Assembly: GCA_027627225.1 (NCBI GenBank)
Contig: CM051033.1
Location: 6,726,801-6,790,800, forward strand
Direction of reading: 5' to 3'
DNA: 64,000 bases
Source: Congeria kusceri
Lineage: Eukaryota > Mollusca > Bivalvia > Myida > Dreissenidae
This document shows positions 54,463-64,000 of the stretch, one piece after another (the stretch's first letter is position 1; the number at the start of each line of letters is the position of its first letter). The notes beneath the pieces were generated by a model, which was not told the origin of the DNA, made no database searches, and saw only the letters and a program-made list of their open reading frames with translations. The translations under genes were made by a program, and so were the position numbers.

Positions 54463-54946
54463 TTAACCACTCAAAAGACCGTTGGCTTCCGCCAGCAGTC
54501 TAAAAATAGTTGCTGCTGAGGAGCTCAGCTGAGGATGTCTACATAATGCAGGGCACGCATCTAAATACCGTGAAATGGGATATCCTAAGCCGTATTTCAT
54601 CTTATAGTCCGTCTAGAGAGGCAATTATTCTGCAAAATTGAAGAATCTGTAACACAAGCACACACCAAAGATGTACTAACAGGAACAGTGACAACAATAA
54701 TCAATCAATTCAATATAACTTCTCATTAGATATGTGTTACTTCCTTATATGTACCAGAAATGCCATACAGTACAAATTGATGTCTCCTTAAAATCAGTAC
54801 TATAGCTGTCCAAAGTTATAGCGGAACATATGTATGTGTGTGTGTGCTAACACCCAACATTCTTATAAACACCTTAAACCTTACGCTAAAATAAAACGTT
54901 AATAAATTGTTATCAATTCATTCCCTCTTTTGCATCAGTTACAATA

Positions 54947-55100
54947 TAGGTATGGCAACGTTTTGGGTGTTAGCTGGTCAACCGACAATACTTAGAACAT
55001 AATTTTTACGGGTTTCCAGAGAACTCTCTGGAAACCCGTAAAAGATATGTAATTAATCTTGTCGGTTGACCAGTTAACACCCAAAACGTTGCCATACCTA
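54947..55100. mobile_element. Near-perfect fold-back MITE, 154 bp, TA target
   Basis: The left arm TAGGTATGGCAACGTTTTGG, GTGTTAGCTGGTCAACCGAC, and TTTTTACGGGTTTCCAGAGA is mirrored by TCTCTGGAAACCCGTAAAA, GTCGGTTGACCAGTTAACAC and CCAAAACGTTGCCATACCTA. The arms of about 75 bp almost meet at the centre (GAGAACTCTC). TA flanks both sides (54945-54946; 55101-55102), fitting a Tc1/mariner-type target. The few arm differences suggest recent activity. Confidence 0.85.
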
Positions 55101-55104
55101 TAAC

Positions 55105-55620
55105 CATAAAAATAATCATGATTGGAGAAAATGAGAGTCCGTTGGGATGTCATACACGATGTGTCTTATTGCATTCGTTTCAAATTTACTCACACATAAT
55201 GTATGCTTCATGTTTGTAGACATGTACTATGTTGATATGTTATAGGTGCCTATGTTCTCCTACATGTAATAAACGTTACTTCGCGGTCTTATGTCAGGTC
55301 TTGACTCATATTCAGAATAAGCCCTACGTTGGCCGCATTTTCATTTCAGGTGTATCCCATATACAGCAAATAACATTGAAATATAACTACAACGATAATT
55401 CAATGTGTCTGTATTAACACAAACATACCAAGCATAATAAATAGTATATTTAATCGACACAATTTTTGCAGGAAAGTTTAAGAAATATTCTATACCACCA
55501 AAACAAATCAAAAGTAGGCATTAATGTCTAGCAAACGCAACATCATGAATAAAAATAGCTACAAAATTATCATCGTAAAACAAACAGTTCCATACAAAAA
55601 CTAAACAGTGTCCAATACCT
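55105..55620. other. No gene seen
   Basis: AT-rich stretch between the MITE and the - strand gene's last segment. No poly(A) signal for that gene could be fixed. Confidence 0.35.
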
Positions 55621-55621
55621 T

Positions 55622-56924
55622 TCACGCACAAAACGGCACGAGAAATAATTTTGCCGTCATTTTATATACACAATTCTGTGAGGCTTTTTCTTGCAGTTTC
55701 TTTTTGTGAAGATTCCTCGCTTTCTCCCTCAGGTAATCGCAGAATGTTCCCCTTATGCCTTCTGGAGCCCAGTCGTCTCTCCACCGGCCACACTTGACCC
55801 CCCATATTGGACAAATCACCGATGACATGACCGGGCTGAAAGATGTGAACACGTACAGGAATAATTAAAAACCGTGATATTTATTACGATCAGCGATTTA
55901 CAGTTTTTTATGCAATTAAAAACAATATATACTTTTTACAACTGTATGTGCATGGAACAGTTTCTGTATGAATAACTGTCAAATATATCGTTCGGTGAGA
56001 AATTATTTTACAGTGCTTTTTTATTTCAGTGAAACGTCAGTTTCGTTCCGTTTAACTTACTATTACAATAAAGGGCATAGGAATTAATGTTCACAAATGT
56101 AAACTGTTGTATGCTCTCCTGAATTTTCTCCGCGCTTCTTCTCTTCAAATAAGTAGTTGACAAAGGCCAGCTGAACAGCTGTCAACTTTTCTGATGCAGT
56201 GGTTTTTTAAACTTAGCAGAAACTTTTTGAGCTGCTCATCCTCAATATCCCTCAATAAAATAGGAGGAACACGTTAGCAGCCATGTGCATCTGGGCTAGC
56301 ATAATAACGCACCCATTTTCATTTTCTTCTTTGTTGGGCTTTCAGGCGTGGACCTCCGGGGAACAAGATTGGCATTGACCATTACATCGGTCCCACTGTA
56401 TTAGCTCTCGTCGGCGGCAGTAAGTTAGCTCCCTCCGCCTCCGGACCTATCCTTCAGTTTCCCTATCTCTTCTCTTGTATTGCACAAGCTATTGAGCAGC
56501 ACGTCTATGTTGGACAACTGGATCTTCTTCCACTTCCCTTCCGCTAAATCTAAACGTTTAGCCAAGGTATCCACTTTTGACTTGTGGTCCTTTAAGACGA
56601 CTGTAGCGAACCTTGCGAGGGCCATAAAGTTCACTACCGTCGCGTCAGCGACATCCTTGACGACCTCTTCACACTCCGAGGCGGTAATATACTGAAGATT
56701 AACATAAATATACAATAACACAGGCGTGGTGCGTTTATTTCATACATTTTAAATACACTTGTGAACCAAACTAAAAGTATGACAAACGCAAAATGTGCCT
56801 ACAAACAAACGAATTTCAATATCGCTGAAACATTACTAATATGTCCAGGGATAAATTAAGGATTAAATACTTGTTTATTCTCTCCACAGGCCGACTTTGA
56901 CTCCGCAGCTGTGTAGTTCGCCAT
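55622..56924 (-). CDS. Unrecognised multi-exon gene, possibly decayed
   Basis: Coding-like segments in one order on the - strand. (a) 56924-56871, MANYTAAESKSACGENKQ, donor CAA/GTATTT. (b) 56691-56447 after acceptor TTAATCTTCAG, YITASECEEVVKDVADATVV to REEIGKLKD, amphipathic and Lys/Glu-rich. (c) 56395-56313, SGTDVMVNANLVPRRSTPES, PTKKKMKM, joined to b across a possible 51-bp GT-AG intron with GCTAAC before the AG; otherwise b ends at a TAA (56427-56425) after RSGGGGS. (d) 56250-56084 after CCTCCTATTTTATTGAG, DIEDEQLKKFLLSL, then a shift in a run of six A, then TASEKLTAVQLAFVNYLFEE to a stop. (e) 55835-55622 after CACATCTTTCAG, PVMSSVICPIWGVKCGRWRD, DWAPEGIRGTFCDYLREKAR, to TGA. The a-b and b-c joins are phase-consistent. 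The c-d join fits only with a weak donor, and d-e was not resolved. I do not recognise the family. The A-run shift means pseudogene, assembly error or wrong exon model. Confidence 0.45.
56425..56691 (-). CDS. Unrecognised - strand gene, best-supported exon (b)
   Basis: 88 codons open from the acceptor to the TAA. The sequence ECEEVVKDVADATVVNFMAL, ARFATVVLKDHKSKVDTLAK and RLDLAEGKWKKIQLSNIDVL is strongly coding-like: balanced charge, amphipathic helix periodicity, GC-richer than the flanks. It could be a helical or coiled-coil protein segment. If the weak donor AG/GTCCGG at 56447/56446 is used, the exon ends after GKLKD and reading continues in segment c. If not, a short protein of 106 residues results together with exon a. 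Confidence 0.55.
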   Translation of the reverse strand, partial: YITASECEEVVKDVADATVVNFMALARFATVVLKDHKSKVDTLAKRLDLAEGKWKKIQLSNIDVLLNSLCNTREEIGKLKDRSGGGGS

Positions 56925-57535
56925 TGACACTTGACCTTGCTGAAAGGTTATATGTTGTGATGATTTCAAACTGAAAATCCATTTAAACAACAGTAAAGTC
57001 GTTTTTAGCATGAACAAGTTTCGAAGTCTGATTTCCGGCTACAGTCAGCATTTTCAGTCAAACGTTTGTGTTTACGGTACACTGATTAAATAATAGTATT
57101 ATCTATGTAGAATAAACAGTCTCAATAAGTAAAATGTCCCTAATATTGGACATGATTGTCAGCTTTATTTCGGTGTATCCTTTTACTCTAAGACTGTTTT
57201 TCCTTTAATAGCAGGAGAAAGAGGTGGTTGGTTTTTCGAGCGTGGGAACGCTCTCACCTATATACCTTCACTTTGTTGATATCGTTGTAAAATGTTACAT
57301 ATATGATGCACAAGCAGTCATTTCTTTTCACGAAGATGATTCCGAGAATAAAAAATATGTACGGTATTTTCGAATGAAGTATTTTTTTTACATTTTGATT
57401 CACACGGAAACTTTTTAAAAGTATTATCAGCGTTTGGGAATAAATTAATCCCGTTACATAATTTATTTTTTATGTTATTAAGTAGACATATGAAAATATC
57501 ATATTTTTATGTCATTGAAATCGAGACCTATTTAT
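56925..57535. other. No gene seen; upstream side of the - strand gene
   Basis: CCTTTCAG (on -) lies 15 bases before the exon-a ATG, so an untranslated exon further upstream is likely. No promoter motif is assigned. A 64-codon + strand frame at 57224-57418 lacks support. Confidence 0.35.
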
Positions 57536-57716
57536 TTTAGTTCGATTGTGTCGAAAGCCATAGGCTTATTGAGGCATTTTCGAGTCCTTTTCCTGGGAAG
57601 AACCAGTACTTGGTGTCTTTGAGAAAGATCCTCCGCATGCTCGCCGAGTAGGGATTGAGCTCACGACCTCCCGATCTCAAGGCGGACTCCATATCTATTA
57701 CAGCACTGTGACCTAA
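57536..57716 (-). mobile_element. SINE family S1, copy at 57.5 kb
   Basis: TCGATTGTGTCGAAAGCC, TTTCCTGGGAAGAACCAG, TACTTGGTGTCTTTGAGAA, AGATCCTCCGC, then GATTGAGCTCACGACCTCCC (B-box side), GGCGGACTCCATATC and ACAGCACTGTGACC (A-box side). A near complete, unexpanded copy useful as reference. Confidence 0.75.
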
Positions 57717-58062
57717 ACATCTAAAACATATCATTTGGAAAACTGACTTCATTACATATTTAAAATATAAACTGGTGTCATTTTCTATAGACAGCATTTA
57801 AATCAATTATGTGGCTTGGCGGCTTGCATGTTTAAATGATCTGAGTTTTAAGCAAATAATTATATGCATATTTTGTTGAAGGAACTAAAGTTGCAATCGT
57901 TCATGGACTGGAAAAAACGTATATCTGTTGTTTACTGTGAAAGAGTATTAAGGCCAACATCAAACTATGCGGAAATCTACGAGCAATTATTCTAAAACAA
58001 CTATTCGATAATAGGCTGGGTCGATATATATTATATTTAGCTCTTCATGACAAATTGATACG
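57717..58062. other. No gene seen
   Basis: AT-rich spacer. Confidence 0.35.
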
Positions 58063-58315
58063 GCGGCAATGAGGGGACATGAGAAATTATTTATCACGTG
58101 CGCACGTGATAACTAACCACTTAGAAAACTTGAACTATGTTTCAAATTTTCAAAATAGAGGTAGGGAAAAGGTAATTGTTAATTGTTGATTCCCGACCTC
58201 CATTTTGAAAATGTGGCAGATAGTTCACGTTTTTTCATTGGTTAGTGATAGTTAACACGTGAGCACGTGATAAATAAAATATTTCTCATGTCCCCTCTAT
58301 GCCGCTGTAAATTTT
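58063..58315. mobile_element. Fold-back element, 253 bp, with CACGTG palindromes
   Basis: The left arm GCGGCAATGAGGGGACATGA, TTATTTATCACGTGCGCACG, TGATAACTAACC, TTTTCAAAATAGAGGT is mirrored by ACCTCCATTTTGAAAATG, GGTTAGTGATAGTTAACACG, TGAGCACGTGATAAATAAA, CATGTCCCCTCTATGCCGC. Arms of about 110 bp surround a short AATTGTTAATTGTTGATT loop. No target duplication was assigned. Each arm holds a CACGTGCGCACGTG-type palindrome. Confidence 0.8.
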
Positions 58316-58943
58316 AGTTTTACTGAAGTGAAAATTTCCGGTCGAATTTTCTATGTGAAATACAGTAATCTCTATTCACGAAAGAGTAAAATACAAAATA
58401 TACAAGCAACATTTAATAGTTTGCAATTATCTAATGTAGAAATACATATACATGACATAGAACAGAACAGAATTGTATTGTAAATAAAAGCCACCAGCCC
58501 ATAATACAATATTTTACATACAAGCAAATTTGAAAAAGAGTTGTGTTACATACATATATACAAAATCTCACAAGTATTTCAAATTATTTCATATAAAATT
58601 AACAAATATTTACATGGAACACATACAACACGAGTTTTCTAAATTTTTGTTCATTTGTTGAGATTATAAAAATGTTCAATATTATCATTACCATGAAACC
58701 AACTTAACAAATAATGATTTCTTAGTTGGGCATATTAAGGACACTGGAAAAAAACATGATATTAATTTTCAATGACATATATGTGGTAATGTTCAATACA
58801 AAATTGACAAATGCGATCTTTTCTATCAGCAGGTATATGCCTACGGGTTTCGATTTCTAAATTTACGATTTGAACATCTAAATTTAGCAAATGATTTTTT
58901 TTAAACACAGCCACATACGAATTCGTACTTAATGAATAATTAT
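58316..58943. other. No gene seen
   Basis: AT-rich spacer with no supported exon or repeat. Confidence 0.4.
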
Positions 58944-59283
58944 AAAATGACGCTCGCTAATTTTTTTTATAGAGAAAGAACAAAAATATCGTTGTTAAAC
59001 TACCCAATAAACAACGTAAAAATAAGTCCCGCTTATGAGCGGAGCATAGTAAAAAGTAGTTCAAATTAAAATTGTAAAAATATATGTCAAATCATGTTAG
59101 AATCAAAATAATTTTCGCATGCTCGTTGTTTATCGACCAATAAACAACTCTTTGTCGTTCTGATGCGTGTCTATTACATAACTCGGGATAACGCCCTCGT
59201 GGTTTAATTCCTATGCATCAGAACTCTTAATCGTTGTTCATTGGCCGATAAACAACGATAAATAGAAAATTATTTCTTAAACA
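58944..59283 (-). mobile_element. Fold-back element family G, copy 11
   Basis: AAATGACGCTCGCTAAT, TTATAGAGAAAGAACAAAAA, GTTGTTAAACTACCCAATAA, TATGAGCGGAGCATAG, CGTTGTTTATCGACCAATAA, GTTCTGATGCGTGTCTATTA, ACGCCCTCGTGGTTTAATTC, ATGCATCAGAACTC, TTGGCCGATAAACAACG, TTATTTCTTAAAC. Full-length. Confidence 0.85.
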
Positions 59284-59319
59284 ACAGCCTAGCGGAAGCT
59301 AAAATAAGCTTCACTATAT

Positions 59320-59437
59320 GACACGCGAATATCACGATTTCCTCGTGCTTCGCTGTCATCGATCGAAGTAGAAAACGTTCGCTGACCGTACATGTACACT
59401 GTGCACGAGGAAATCGTGAAGTTGCAGAACAGTCTGT
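59320..59437. repeat. Inverted-repeat element family H, copy 3
   Basis: ATCACGATTTCCTCGTGC and GCACGAGGAAATCGTGAA pair; the loop has CATCGATCGAAGTAG, GCTGACCGTACATGTACACT. It begins about 37 bp after the end of family G copy 11. Confidence 0.75.
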
Positions 59438-59486
59438 ACTGCACGGAATTAACGTTTATTAGTTTAACAATTTCTTAGTATAATCT

Positions 59487-59525
59487 TCGGTAATAATGAT
59501 AATAATAATAATAATAATATTTTTA
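59487..59525. repeat. (TAA)n microsatellite
   Basis: GGTAATAATGATAATAATAA followed by further TAA units and a T-run. Confidence 0.8.
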
Positions 59526-59812
59526 ATTTATTACCAATCCGTTATTATTGTACAGACCATGAGACATATTTCTCATATTTAATCACCGTAATTATGTTAT
59601 GATGTGGTAAAACATTTATGAATATAGTCTACATTGTATGAGGGTAAGCTGTGGCCCTATTACAGAAACATTGTAAGTTTACTTTGAAATAAGGAGTTCC
59701 AATTTTTGAAAGCTATTATTTTATATATTCATCGTTTAAATTTATGAATAACTTTACAGCTGTGTAACATCATTTAAACTTATGAATTTATGTACAGTCG
59801 TGTAAACAATAA

Positions 59813-60168
59813 TCTAACATTATACTCGCTTTTTTGTATAGACAAGTAACACAAATATCGTTGTTAAACTACCCATAAACAACGCAAAAATAAGTTCCTT
59901 ACCTAACCCTGAGGGGAGTATAGTAAAACGTAGTTGCAAAAATATACAATACAATACAATTGCAAAAATATGGTCGAATTATGTTATAATCGAATAATTT
60001 GAGCATTATTTTTGTTATTGGCCGATAAGAAACTTTTTGTCCTTCTGATGCGTGGCTGTTAAACAACTCGGGCTTGCGCCCTCGTAGTTTAATTCCTGAG
60101 GATCAGAACTCCAGATCGTTGTTTTTTATTTGTCGATAAACAGCGATAAATAAATAAAAATTATTGCT
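59813..60168 (-). mobile_element. Fold-back element family G, copy 12
   Basis: TCTAACATTATACTCGC, TGTATAGACAAGTAACAC, GTTGTTAAACTACCC, TAACCCTGAGGGGAGTATAG, TTGCAAAAATATGGTCG, TTGGCCGATAAGAAAC, CTTCTGATGCGTGGCTGTTA, CGCCCTCGTAGTTTAATTCC, GGATCAGAACTCCAGATCG, TCGATAAACAGCGATAAA. Diverged, with a small duplication of AATACAATACAATTGC near 59945. Confidence 0.8.
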
Positions 60169-60814
60169 GAAATTTATAATAAATGGAAAATTAATAAATA
60201 CTAAGCCCACTGTGATTTAAACATGGAATTAAATGCTAACGAAAACTGTCCGGAAGCGCGTCTGTCTCTTTCTCCGAGAAAATGTTGAGAGATATGCTTT
60301 TAGAGAGAGCTCAATGAGGCGATACCTTTTTCTCATGGGCTGATTTTGATTGGGTAAAACATACGCGAAGAAAGTTAACGTTGTGGAAACAAAATTTGAT
60401 GTCATTATGGACTGTCAAGTTTAGTTGAAAATGACATTTTTTTATATTAAAGATCGAGTGTCAAAAGCAAAATGCTTATTGGGACACTTTCTTTCAAGTC
60501 CGTAGAACCACTACGCGATGACTTTGAAGTAAGATCATTCGAAGGCTTTCCGACCGAAAGGCGGATCTCACATTAATTACATCACTGAGACATAGTGCTG
60601 TTGAAACAAAAGTGTTCGTAATTGTACACATTATACTATCATGCTGCAAATTTTAATGAGTTTGATGTTGTAAAATTTCACGAAGTAAGTGAGCATTGTA
60701 GAAACAGAATCTGAAAAATCTGAAGTCATAGTTGACCGTCTGTCCGCCTGTCAGTGAAGCCTTGATACTGCGATAACTCAACATGTGCGCAAACAAGGAT
60801 CATGGAACGTTATG
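60169..60814. other. No gene; contains a weak SINE S1 relic
   Basis: At about 60462-60596 the words GTCAAAAGCAAAATGC, TTCAAGTCCG, AAGATCATTCG, CCGAAAGGCGGATCTC and TTACATCACTGAGAC resemble an S1 SINE on the - strand with heavy decay. The remainder is featureless. Confidence 0.45.
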
Positions 60815-62035
60815 TCGCATAATTGTGTCTGTCGTTGGTTGTGTTCCGTCGTTGTGTCTCTTGGTTAAGTTCTGTCGTTGTGTCGCTTTGTTGTGTCCGG
60901 ACGTTGTGTCTCGGTTGAGTTCCCTCGTTTTGGCGCTCGGTTGTGTTCCCTCGTTGTGTCTCTTGGTTGAGTTCAATCGTTGTGTCTCTTGGATGTGTTC
61001 CGTCGTTGTGTCTCTTGGTTGATTTTCGTCGTTTTGTCTCTTGGTTGAGTTCCCGCGTTGTGTCGCTTGGTTGTGTTCCAGCGTTGTGTCTCTTGGTTAA
61101 GTTCCCTCGTTGTGTCTCCTGGTTAAGTTCCCTCGTTGTGTTGCTTGACAGTGTTCCGTCGTTGTGTCTCTTGGTTGAGTTCTCTCGTGGTGTCTCTTGG
61201 TTGATTTCTCTCGTTGTGTCTCGGTTGAGTTCTCTCGCTGTGTCTCTTGGTTGAGTTCTGTCTTTGTGTTGCTTTACTGCTCTCTGTCGTTGTGTCTCTT
61301 GGTTGCGTTCTCTCGTTGTGTCTCTTGGTTAAGTTCTCTCGTTGTGTCTCTTGGTTGAGTTATATCGTTGTGTCTCTTTGTTGAGTTCCCTCGTTGTGTC
61401 TCTTGCTTGAATTCCGTCGTTGTGTCTCTTGCTTGAGTTCCGTCGTAGTGTCTCTTGGTTGAGTTATCTCGTTGTGTCCCTTGGTTGAGTTCCGTCGTTG
61501 TTTCGCTTGACTGTGTTCCGTCGTTGTATCTCTTGCTTGAGTTCCGTCGTTGTGTCTCTTGCTTGAGTTCCGTCGTAGTGTCTCTTGGTTGAGTTCTCTC
61601 GTTGTGTCTCTTGGTTAAGTTCTGTCGTTGTGTCTTTTGGTTGCGTCCCGTCGTAGTGTCTCTTGGTTGAGTTTCCTCGTTTTATCTGTTTGTTGTGTTC
61701 CGTCGTTGTGTCTCTTGGTTGTGTTCCCTCGTTGTGTCTCTTGGTTGAGTTCTGTCGTTGTGTCGCTTGGTTGGGTTCCGTCGTTGTGTCGCTTGGTTGA
61801 GTTCCGTCTTTGTGTCTCTTGGTTGAGCTCTCTCGTTGTCTCGCTTGTTTGTTCCGTCGTGTGTCGCTTGGTTGAGTTCCGTCGTTGTCTATCACGGTTG
61901 GGTTCCGGCGTTGTGCCTCTTGGTTGAGTTAAGTAGTTGTGTCTCTTGGTTCAGTTCCGTCATTGTGTCGCTTGGTTGAGGTATGTCGTTGTATCGCTTG
62001 GTTATGTTTCGTTGTTGTGTCGCCTGTTTAGATAA
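60815..62035. repeat. 26-bp minisatellite, about 1.2 kb
   Basis: About 46 units of GTTCCGTCGTTGTGTCTCTT GGTTGA with point changes. Because 26 is not a multiple of three, one strand reads through all frames and gives peptides with a 26-residue period (RCVSWLSSLVVSLGCVP-like on +, DTTTELNQETQRE-like on -). Open frames of 79-143 codons across it are by-products of the repeat lacking stops. Confidence 0.9.
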
Positions 62036-62779
62036 ACTGTCATGGTGCGCCTGTTTCCTGTTCTTGAACGTTGACGTTATTTTGACGTCTACATTGACGT
62101 GACTTGCCCCACTTCTGTTATACCATATATGTTTATTGATACGATTGAGCTTTGTATTGATGTTCAAATGAAGTATTAAAGTACTAGTATTAAAACAGTT
62201 TAATGAATACCGGGAGGTTTTATTACATTTGTGTTTTATGTGTATTTGTTCTGACACACGTTGTGTGGTTTGCAGTTATATGTCTATATGTAGATTCGTT
62301 AACATTTAAGAAGTGTTGTAACTAAATCGTGCACATATTTTACACCTTTCTTTATTTTTACGTCGGAAAAAAGTTGTGTGACAAATATTAATGTCAGCAG
62401 TTTATGGTTAAGAACATGATTCTGTACGGGTATGGATGAACAAGCATTGTACTACTACAATTATTATACCTACATTTTACGATCATCATCTGTTGATCAA
62501 CTGCATTGGGGCTGTAGTATAACAGTGTCCATATACAATACATAAAAGCAATTATGACCAAGCCTAGGGGATTGCAGTTTCTGGCCGTCAACCAATTCCT
62601 ATATTCCTATTTGTTCCTATATTTCAGAAAAGTGTCCTATATTTTGCAAAGCCTCCTATATTTTCTATATTTTTCTATATTTCAGATTTATTTCTTTTTT
62701 TTGGATACAATAATGTGTACATCGCTCAGAAAATTAAGTAGATAAGTTGCTATTGCATCTAATGATTCTTATTTATAGT
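62036..62779. other. No gene seen; CCTATATTT-rich patch
   Basis: AT-rich. At about 62598-62690 the word CCTATATTT/TCTATATTTC is repeated several times. No exon supported. Confidence 0.45.
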
Positions 62780-62789
62780 GCAATGTGTT

Positions 62790-63125
62790 TCTTTCCAATG
62801 CATTCACAGTGCAATATGTTCCTTTCCCATGCATTTACAGTGCAATATGTTCCTGTCCAATGCATTTACAGTGCAATATGTTCCTTTCCAATGCATTTAC
62901 AGTGCAATATGTTCCTTTTTACAATTCATTTACAGTGCAATATGTTCCTGTCCAATGCATTTACAGTGCAATATGTTCCTTTCCAATGCATTTACAGTGC
63001 AATATGTTCCTTTTTACAATTCATTTACAGTGCAATATGTTCCTTTCCATTGCATTCACAGTGCAATATGTTCCTTTCCAATGCACTTACAGTGCAATAT
63101 GTTCCTTTCCAATGCATTTACTGCA
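62790..63125 (+). repeat. 31-bp minisatellite
   Basis: About eleven units of TGCATTTACAGTGCAATATG TTCCTTTCCAA, with 33-bp variants having TTTTTACAATTC. A GTGCAA word in each unit is constant. Three overlapping open frames (116-140 codons) reflect the array only. Confidence 0.9.
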
Positions 63126-63859
63126 TAATGTGTTTTACACCTGGGGCTTATCTTTTTGGGCACTTTTAGGAAAATTTGACAACTCACCAGTATTTCAGTT
63201 TTGAAGAAATCTCATACTATAAATTATTGTAAAAGATTACTATGATTCTGTCTAGTTCTCTGGGTATGATCAACATAATTAAATGCTCATACATTGTGGT
63301 CTTTTGATACAGAGGTGTTTACGTCTTGTGTCTTTGTCTATGTGGTTTAAAAAAAGCATACTTGCTTTTTACATACACTCAAATATCATCAAGAGTTTAT
63401 CATGTATGCCTAAGTTTTTCGGTAAAATTTTATTTAAATCTAGAAGTTATCGTTCTACCAAGTCATTGAAAAACCTTCACAGTTTCATATGGAATGTATT
63501 TCCTGAATAAGAAATTCTAACCACATGCATTAGTGGTTTAATTGTTGCCTATTTGTAATCGAAATATACAAAATAACTGAACATGTTCCTATAATCCTTC
63601 AAATCATAAGTGCATATATTCATCAAAAATCATCGTTTAATTATCGTGAAAAACGAAATTTCATTTCCAAGTTAGTTTGCACATTTGAAGCTGGATACGT
63701 GTATTGGAAAAACTTTTTGTTAAAAATATAATTTCAATGTAACTTTTGAATACTTTTGAAAACGCTACAATATATCAATGTTTCGTTAACAGCTGTGATT
63801 AAAGCAGTGTTTTGTCATGTTTCTATTTGTTATTTTCATCTGTAATTAATCTTTTACAT
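63126..63859. other. No gene seen
   Basis: AT-rich. A 75-codon open frame at 63283-63510 has no motif I recognise; it could belong to the LINE relic that follows, but this is not shown. Confidence 0.35.
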
Positions 63860-64000
63860 CTACCTTTGAAACTTTAGCAGGGCAGGCATCAAAGGCAATT
63901 TATAAACTAAACTCATGTTTGTTAAATCCCTAGAATGTCTGTTAAATGTAAACCCTGATTTATTTGATAAACTTATATTGCCTATATTAAATTATGGTTC
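63860..64000 (+). pseudogene. LINE reverse-transcriptase fragment, cut by window end
   Basis: TLAGQASKAIYKLNSCLLN is read first, then after a frameshift NVNPDLFDKLILPILNYGS. This is the same region as QEALSQQASRALFSLNN and FDSMILPILTYG of the LINE at 43642-44598, so both align in order. The frameshift between the two parts suggests decay. The element continues beyond position 64000. Confidence 0.65.

Noticed and set aside
57224..57418. 64-codon + strand frame near the - strand gene
   Set aside because: AT-rich, hydrophobic by composition and unsupported by splice sites.
60783..62257. Open frames up to 143 codons on both strands over the 26-bp minisatellite
   Set aside because: All frames are open because the unit has no stops; the peptides are periodic translations of the repeat.
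62747..63204. Three overlapping 116-140-codon frames
   Set aside because: They are frame-shifted readings of the 31-bp minisatellite.

Overview
This is a eukaryotic, repeat-dominated and gene-poor window, and most likely comes from a bivalve mollusc. The evidence is spliceosomal introns, a B-box/coiled-coil/beta-propeller gene of the type expanded in bivalves, non-LTR retrotransposons, tRNA-derived SINEs, several families of inverted-repeat DNA elements and many GGTCA-rich tandem repeats. A fold-back element at about 20.94-21.15 kb resembles one I remember from dreissenid mussels. That species-level guess is from memory and has not been checked.

Genes. The one clear host gene is on the + strand at 16604-23640. 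Its three coding exons join in frame to 566 codons of a TRIM-like protein with two B-boxes, a coiled coil and a C-terminal propeller, but no RING. Upstream, two short exons (11386-11455 and 15159-15208) join in phase and may be the C-terminus of a different + strand gene. On the - strand, 56924-55622 holds a series of coding-like segments with phase-compatible splice sites. It is an unrecognised gene or a recently decayed copy, since one segment needs a one-base correction in an A-run. Non-LTR reverse-transcriptase remnants lie at 24769-25170 (degenerate), 43642-44598 (intact C-terminal ORF in a 5'-truncated copy) and 63860-64000 (running off the window).

Layout. 1-11 kb: GGTCA-rich tandem repeats, the first block of a roughly 125-145 bp satellite, and two DNA transposons with 6-bp target duplications. 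11.4-15.2 kb: a repeat with inverted ends, packed with nested satellite and SINE insertions. 15.5-23.7 kb: the TRIM-like gene, whose 4.4-kb first intron is almost all repeats. 24-31.5 kb: LINE relic, a MITE carrying a tRNA-like segment, microsatellites and a 26/38-bp minisatellite. 32-37 kb: two copies of an old duplicated module and a GC-rich palindromic patch. 38-60 kb: a field of about 340-bp fold-back elements (12 copies across the window), a LINE, a third copy of the module, and a diverged segmental duplication (46.3-48.25 kb against 52.6-54.0 kb). 60.8-63.1 kb: a 1.2-kb 26-bp minisatellite and a 31-bp minisatellite.

The genes do not form a pathway or operon. The most informative content is the mobile-element stratigraphy, with nested insertions, filled and empty sites in paralogous copies and head-to-tail MITE arrays, together with the unrecognised - strand gene. 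All calls rest on reading the sequence; no database search was possible.
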